From Thermodesulfovibrio yellowstonii DSM 11347 (GTDB taxonomy: Bacteria > Nitrospirota > Thermodesulfovibrionia > Thermodesulfovibrionales > Thermodesulfovibrionaceae), in the NCBI RefSeq assembly GCF_000020985.1, contig NC_011296.1, forward strand, positions 1,788,001 to 1,852,000: a DNA stretch of 64,000 bases, read 5' to 3'. How positions within the stretch are numbered: the stretch's first letter is position 1; each line of letters opens with the position of its first letter. The notes beneath the pieces are model-generated. The model was not told where the DNA came from and did no database searches. It saw only the letters and a list, made by a program, of their open reading frames with translations. Shown one piece after another: positions 60,152-64,000 of this stretch. Both the position numbers and the translations under genes were made by a program.

Positions 60152-61219
60152 TTACCTCCCCAACATGAACTGTCTTGGATTTTCTTTATAGAGTCTCTCA
60201 ATCTTTTTTACTTCCTCCTTTTCGGACTGGGTTAATCCCTTAGGCACCGCAATCTTGATCACAACATACAAATCTCCTCTATTACCATTCTTTGGCGAAG
60301 GAAATCCCTTGCCAGAAATTCTAAACTTCTGTCCACTTTGAGTACCTTCAGGGATTTTCATTTTTACAAAACCTCCATCAGCAATAGGAACATCAATCTT
60401 CGCACCCAGTGCTGCTTCAACAAAGGTAACAGGAAGCTCAATGTATATATCATCGCCCTTTCTTGTAAAGAAAGGATGCGGCGTAACCGTAACATCAAGT
60501 ATTAAATCACCATAAGGTGCACCGCCCTTGCCAGCATTTCCGTATCCTTTAACCTTTACAGTTGAACCATTATCAACACCAGCAGGAATTTTTGCTTTAA
60601 GTGTTTCAACAGTCAAAATTCTTCCAATTCCACCACAGTTTCTACATTTGGATGAAGCGGTTCTACCTGTTCCTCCACATTGAGGGCATGTTTGGTTTAC
60701 TCTTAGAAATCCACGAGATGCCTGAATTCTTCCTGTACCATTACATTTTTTACATATATCTATCTTATCAGCACCGCTTCCGTGACAGACTGAGCATTCT
60801 ATATATCTCTGATAATGAATTGGCTTGACTACACCATTATAAGCTTCTTCAAAACTAAGTGTTATCGGAATAACAATATCTTCACCCTTTAAATAGAAAG
60901 GTTGAGCAGTGGTAAAAGTCTCACCGAAGATGTCGCCAAAGATATCTCCCAAATCAAAGCCTTTTGTAAAGTCAAAACCACCGAAATCAAAACCCTTAAA
61001 ATCAAAGCTTCCTCCTCTGTCATACTCCTCTCTTTTTTGAGGATCACTCAATACTGCATATGCTTCATTTATCTCCTTAAACTTTTCCTCAGCTTCTTTA
61101 TTCCCCGGATTTAAATCAGGATGGTATTTCCTCGCAAGCTTACGATAAGCCTTTTTAATCTCTTCCTGCGAGGCATCTTTACTAATTCCTAAGATTTTGT
61201 AGTAATCTTTACGTTCCAT
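60152..61219 (-). CDS. dnaJ: DnaJ-type co-chaperone
   Basis: 355 residues. J domain (1-70) with the HPD motif in KYHPDLNPG, a Gly/Phe-rich segment (about 72-100), then a zinc finger with four CxxCxGxG-type motifs ([32 protein letters not shown]) and substrate-binding C-terminal beta domains. It stimulates DnaK. dnaK is not in the window. There is no clear ribosome site, and the predicted RNA start lies close to the ATG. Confidence 0.95.
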   Translation of the reverse strand: MERKDYYKILGISKDASQEEIKKAYRKLARKYHPDLNPGNKEAEEKFKEINEAYAVLSDPQKREEYDRGGSFDFKGFDFGGFDFTKGFDLGDIFGDIFGETFTTAQPFYLKGEDIVIPITLSFEEAYNGVVKPIHYQRYIECSVCHGSGADKIDICKKCNGTGRIQASRGFLRVNQTCPQCGGTGRTASSKCRNCGGIGRILTVETLKAKIPAGVDNGSTVKVKGYGNAGKGGAPYGDLILDVTVTPHPFFTRKGDDIYIELPVTFVEAALGAKIDVPIADGGFVKMKIPEGTQSGQKFRISGKGFPSPKNGNRGDLYVVIKIAVPKGLTQSEKEEVKKIERLYKENPRQFMLGR

Positions 61220-61235
61220 AGTTAAACAATAACAT

Positions 61236-61256
61236 ATTGAGTTGATTTATATCAAG
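61236..61256. promoter_or_regulatory. HAIR-like operator upstream of dnaJ
   Basis: ATTGAGT-N7-TATCAAG (61236-61256) matches the HspR consensus CTTGAGT-N7-ACTCAAG at 11 of 14 defined positions. It overlaps a minus-strand -35-like TTGATA (61250-61255). This fits HspR repression of dnaJ-hspR-clpB-hsp20. Confidence 0.7.
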
Positions 61257-61290
61257 TCTTGAAACCCTAATTGATTTAAGGAGAAATTAG

Positions 61291-62055
61291 TTACTCAGAA
61301 ATATTGATATTGCTTGCTTCTATTGCATTCAATGCATCAATAAATAAGGAGTTCTTAATTCCTCCAACCGTTAACTCATTGATAAATAAATTTTTCTGGG
61401 CTTTTAAGAAATCGGTCTTATTTTGGATTAAAGCAATATTGCATAATTCATCAATAAAATCATTAAGAATAGGAACTTCAAAGAAACCACTTTCTGTCTG
61501 TATAAATTTTTGAAAAAATACATTATTTTCAAATCTCAAAAAAATTTTCTCAATTATATGTCTTTGGAAAACAAGATTTTCTCTAAGGTTATAGAAATTT
61601 TCTTTAAGCTTTGGGTCAGTGAATTCACCATTCCATACCACAGGAGCATCATCATGAAAACCTTTACAAACTTTAAAAACTCCTCTTCTTTTTTCTGCTA
61701 TTACAAGATTTTGCATTGTTTCAGGGAAAGTCACGGAAAATGGAATAATATTGCATTGAAGGGGTTTAAGGCTTCCATGTATTGAACATAAAGAGTCTTT
61801 AAGCAGTCTACATCTTTTCTTTAATCTATTGCCTGCTACAAAATCTCCAATAATGTAAAAGCTTTTATATTTAATTGCAAAAGCTTCAAGATACTCTTTA
61901 TGAAAAGAATTAAAAGGATATATCTTCCTAAATCCTGCAGTAATAGGGAAAAATCTGTAAAGTTTTCCAAGTTCTTTTATTGTAACAATAGTTGCTCCAC
62001 CGCAACATATATAGGAGCAATTAATTATGCATTGAAATTTTATCTGTTTATTCAC
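61291..62055 (-). CDS. YkgJ-type cysteine-cluster protein
   Basis: 254 residues. The cysteine pattern CIINCSYICCGG near the N-terminus and CRLLKDSLCSIHGSLKPLQC near residues 83-102 matches YkgJ-like (UPF0153) proteins, which may bind zinc or an Fe-S cluster. The rest of the protein is helical, without recognised catalytic residues. Function unknown. Its start overlaps the pyrE stop by 4 nt. It is unrelated to the downstream dnaJ transcription unit, which has its own operator. Confidence 0.82.
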   Translation of the reverse strand: MNKQIKFQCIINCSYICCGGATIVTIKELGKLYRFFPITAGFRKIYPFNSFHKEYLEAFAIKYKSFYIIGDFVAGNRLKKRCRLLKDSLCSIHGSLKPLQCNIIPFSVTFPETMQNLVIAEKRRGVFKVCKGFHDDAPVVWNGEFTDPKLKENFYNLRENLVFQRHIIEKIFLRFENNVFFQKFIQTESGFFEVPILNDFIDELCNIALIQNKTDFLKAQKNLFINELTVGGIKNSLFIDALNAIEASNINISE

Positions 62056-62621
62056 CTTTTAAGCTGCATTACATCATCCCTTAAAACCACTGCTTCTAAT
62101 TCAGCAGGAAATCCGCATTCTGCAAGAAATTTTAATATATTTTCCCTTCCACCTTCTTGTCTATCAACAAGAACAATAACTTTTTTCACGAAAATTCCTG
62201 CTTCTTTAAGACGGGTTATTGCCTTAATTGTTGAGCTTCCTGTAGTAATGACATCATCTACAACAACAACACTGTCACCTTGTTTTATATTCCCCTCAAT
62301 CCACTGCATAGTGCCATGTTCTTTTGCTTTTTTTCTAACAACAAATGACTCAATAGGTTTACCTTTTAAATAGGAAGTATAGGCTACTGCATTTGAAATA
62401 GGGTCTGCACCAAGTGTAAGTCCTCCTATACCTTTAACATCAAGGTTAGCAATCATGTCAAAAATTATATTACCTATTAAATACATGCCTTCAGGTGATA
62501 GAGTTACTGTTTTACAGTTAAAGTAATACTGACTTAAACCACCTGAGACAAGTCGGAAAATAGGCTCTTCACTGTATTTAAAGGCTCTTTCATAAATAAG
62601 TCTTATTAGTCTATCCCGCAT
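62052..62621 (-). CDS. pyrE: Orotate phosphoribosyltransferase
   Basis: 189 residues with the PRPP-binding motif VVVVDDVITTGSSTIKAI (about residues 116-133), the GLTLGADPISNAVAY segment, and the conserved lysines in FVVRKKAKEHG. It forms OMP from orotate in pyrimidine synthesis. pyrF, the next enzyme of the pathway, is encoded 1.3 kb upstream on the same strand. Short form, normal for thermophiles. Confidence 0.95.
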   Translation of the reverse strand: MRDRLIRLIYERAFKYSEEPIFRLVSGGLSQYYFNCKTVTLSPEGMYLIGNIIFDMIANLDVKGIGGLTLGADPISNAVAYTSYLKGKPIESFVVRKKAKEHGTMQWIEGNIKQGDSVVVVDDVITTGSSTIKAITRLKEAGIFVKKVIVLVDRQEGGRENILKFLAECGFPAELEAVVLRDDVMQLKR

Positions 62622-62636
62622 TGGATATTACCGCTA

Positions 62637-63068
62637 TCAATAGCTTCTCTCTTGCTTTTCAGATTCGCATATTTCTTTTACTGTATCCTTAACAAGCTTA
62701 CCATCTTCCCACACTTTTTCTGAAACCTTTCTACACTTGGTATAAGGGTCTTTATAGTAGTAATCACTTGAAGGTTCTGCTTTGTAATAGCCTCTTCCAT
62801 CTTCTGTTCTGTATTCAACAGGCTTTCCAGTTTGATATGCCTCTCTTGAACCTCTTGTAGAAATATCAGCAATTGTAGCTCCAAAAACAGCACCAAGAGC
62901 TGCGCCAATAACACCTCCACGCCATGGATTTTTTTTGTCAAGAAGAGCACCTGCTACTCCACCAACAACAGCACCTGCACCTGCGCCTTCATAGTGTTGT
63001 TGCTGAAACTGGCCACATGCTACTGTAAAGAGTAATAAAATAGCCACTACCAAAGCCATTGTTTTCAT
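62637..63068 (-). CDS. Glycine-zipper lipoprotein
   Basis: 143 residues with a lipobox (FTVAC, Cys18). A glycine-zipper region (about 28-68) of small residues (GAGAGAVVGGVAGALLD, GAALGAVFGATIAD) resembles YMGG/SlyB-type outer-membrane lipoproteins. A tyrosine-rich C-terminal part (YYKAEPSSDYYYKDPYTK) with two Cys follows. The function is unknown; these proteins often stabilise envelope complexes. Confidence 0.83.
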   Translation of the reverse strand: MKTMALVVAILLLFTVACGQFQQQHYEGAGAGAVVGGVAGALLDKKNPWRGGVIGAALGAVFGATIADISTRGSREAYQTGKPVEYRTEDGRGYYKAEPSSDYYYKDPYTKCRKVSEKVWEDGKLVKDTVKEICESEKQERSY

Positions 63069-63094
63069 TTTAAACCTCCTCCTTAGTTTCTATT

Positions 63095-63335
63095 AAGACT
63101 GTTCAAAAACTTATAGCTTCATCTGTCATTCCGAGGAGCATGAGCGACGAGGAATCCCCTCTTTCCGATTTAAGGAGGAGACCCTTTGGCTTTGCCTCAG
63201 GGTGACCCTAAGGGTCAAATTCCTCACACCCATTGAGGGTGCTCGGAATGACAAAAGAAAAAGAAACCTTTTCGGATAAAATTCCTCAGAGTCATTAAAA
63301 CCCCTTGGAATGACTGTTACTAATTGAACAGCCTC
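63095..63335. repeat. MITE-like inverted-repeat element, copy 2
   Basis: 241 bp bounded by AAGACTGTTCAA (63095-63106) and TTGAACAGCCTC (63324-63335). It shares blocks 63120-63135 and 63227-63252 with the copy at 1742-1923 and contains additional CCTCAGGGTGACCCTAAGGG-type inner repeats. It has no coding capacity. The longer interior suggests internal duplication relative to copy 1. Confidence 0.75.
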
Positions 63336-63342
63336 TTGTTTT

Positions 63343-63875
63343 TTATTTTACTATAAAAGTCTCTAAAATTACTCTATTTCTTCCTGTCTGCTTTGCTTTA
63401 TAAAGAGCTGTATCAACTTTTTGTATTAATTCATCTATTGTTATTAATTTGTTTCCATAAAAAGTTGTCAGTCCAATGCTTATTGAAAGATTTATTGTTT
63501 CACCAGAAAAAGTATGAAATTCGGTTTCTGCAACTTTTTTCCGAAAAGCCTCGCATATTTTAAAAGACTCATTTTCCTCAATACCAGGCATTATTATACA
63601 GAACTCCTCACCACCATATCTTCCGATAGTTAATCGGTTTGGCAAAAATTCTATTGCTAATGAAACAATTTCCATCAGAATTTTATCTCCTGATAAGTGA
63701 CCATAGGTATCATTTATTTTTTTAAAGTAGTCTATATCAAACAAAGCAATACTAAGGGGTTCTTTATATAAAAAACACCACTCCAGAGAGGCTGAAAAAT
63801 TTCAACTTCATCTTTTAAAAAAGAAGATATCAAATCGGAAAGAGATTCTATATTGATATATAGAACTATTTTCAT
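63343..63875 (-). pseudogene. Decayed diguanylate cyclase (GGDEF) gene
   Basis: The 3' part (63343-63744) encodes a GGDEF core, FDIDYFKKINDTYGHLSGD with RYGGEEF (variant GGEEF signature) and a normal end. Its frame is closed upstream after YKEPLSIALFDID by a stop near 63800. A second frame starting at ATG 63875 (MKIVLYINIESLSDLI) runs over the same region and stops within the GGDEF start. The expected LTGLYNR segment is missing. This fits an internal deletion plus frameshift in an ancestral cyclase gene. A short functional TTG-started remnant cannot be excluded. Confidence 0.65.
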
Positions 63876-63906
63876 TTTGATAAATAATTTAACATAAAAA
63901 TATCCT

Positions 63907-64000
63907 TCATCTGAACAGGTTTAAGAGAACTTCTCTGGGATTTTGAGAAGATATGACTGCTCTTCCAATTACTATATAGTCCGCACCTCTGAGGAAAGCC
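63907..64000 (-). CDS. pyrF: Orotidine 5'-phosphate decarboxylase (3' end only)
   Basis: The last 31 residues, ending RGADYIVIGRAVISSQNPRE then VLLNLFR, are the conserved C-terminal GADYIVVGR motif of OMP decarboxylase, in which the Arg binds the phosphate. The start lies beyond the window. It makes UMP from OMP, the step after PyrE, and is on the same strand as pyrE 1.3 kb away, separated by the decayed cyclase and a repeat. Confidence 0.88.
   Translation of the reverse strand, partial: AFLRGADYIVIGRAVISSQNPREVLLNLFR

Noticed and set aside
63343..63744. Intact diguanylate cyclase
   Set aside because: The GGDEF domain lacks its N-terminal LTGLYNR region, and upstream coding is in another frame with a stop between them.
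1..64000. tRNA, rRNA and CRISPR arrays
   Set aside because: I looked for cloverleaf arms with TTCRA loops and regularly spaced repeats and found no convincing candidates.

Overview
The window is an AT-rich, densely packed stretch of a bacterial chromosome. Outer-membrane hallmarks (an OprB-like porin, an MCE/Mla-type lipid transport cassette, many lipoprotein and secretion signals) point to a diderm. The gene set (FmdE protein, FeS ferredoxin-thioredoxin reductase, stand-alone 4Fe-4S protein, HspR-type heat-shock operon, nickel/cobalt ECF importer) and low GC fit a thermophilic Nitrospirota of the Thermodesulfovibrio type. This assignment is inference from gene content and protein style, not a database match.

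Layout. 1-2 kb: 3' end of a Fur-family regulator, a TauE/SafE permease coupled to an FmdE-family protein, and a small inverted-repeat element. 2.3-9.7 kb (+): yebC, DUF502 membrane protein, glmU-glmS, a UvrD/PcrA helicase, gatC, panD. 9.7-13.7 kb: bioD (-), a GTG-started unknown and a YrfG-like phosphatase (+), then a minus-strand redox group (ferredoxin-thioredoxin reductase catalytic subunit, glutaredoxin-like protein, orphans), a DUF721 gene and rpmB. 13.7-18.9 kb (+): infB-rbfA-DHH phosphoesterase-ParA and an FeS protein. 18.9-28.5 kb (-): uvrC and a translationally coupled operon of a transglutaminase-like protein, MlaE-like permease, a catalytically dead ABC ATPase, MCE protein, TPR lipoprotein, FecR-domain protein and a CHASE2 adenylate cyclase.

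28.5-48.9 kb (-) is the most unusual part: about twenty consecutive genes, nearly all for exported, lipid-anchored or membrane proteins. They include a TPR-CHAT protease-like protein and a caspase-like lipoprotein, both with intact His/Cys dyads, plus SLH, SIMPL, DUF4384, LPP20-like, PDZ/TPR and beta-helix proteins and two small cysteine-rich secreted peptides, one with an exact inhibitor-cystine-knot spacing. Three promoters in this region share one architecture: a 14-bp element (ATGTGAAAAWTACC) abutting the -35 hexamer, then a 17-bp spacer. A CRP-like regulator gene lies directly upstream of the first one. The TGTGA half-site and its position near -41 suggest class II activation, and the CHASE2 adenylate cyclase at the other end could supply cAMP.

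49.7-54.4 kb (+): an OprB-like porin followed by a NikKMLQO-type nickel/cobalt ECF importer, behind a strong promoter whose transcript begins with a 13-bp terminator-like hairpin. 54.4-61.3 kb (-): ffh, two thioredoxin-fold proteins, and a heat-shock operon dnaJ-hspR-clpB-hsp20 with a HAIR-like operator before dnaJ. 61.3-64 kb (-): a YkgJ-type cysteine-cluster protein, pyrE, a glycine-zipper lipoprotein, a second copy of the inverted-repeat element, a decayed diguanylate cyclase and the 3' end of pyrF. No tRNA, rRNA, CRISPR array or complete transposase gene was seen.
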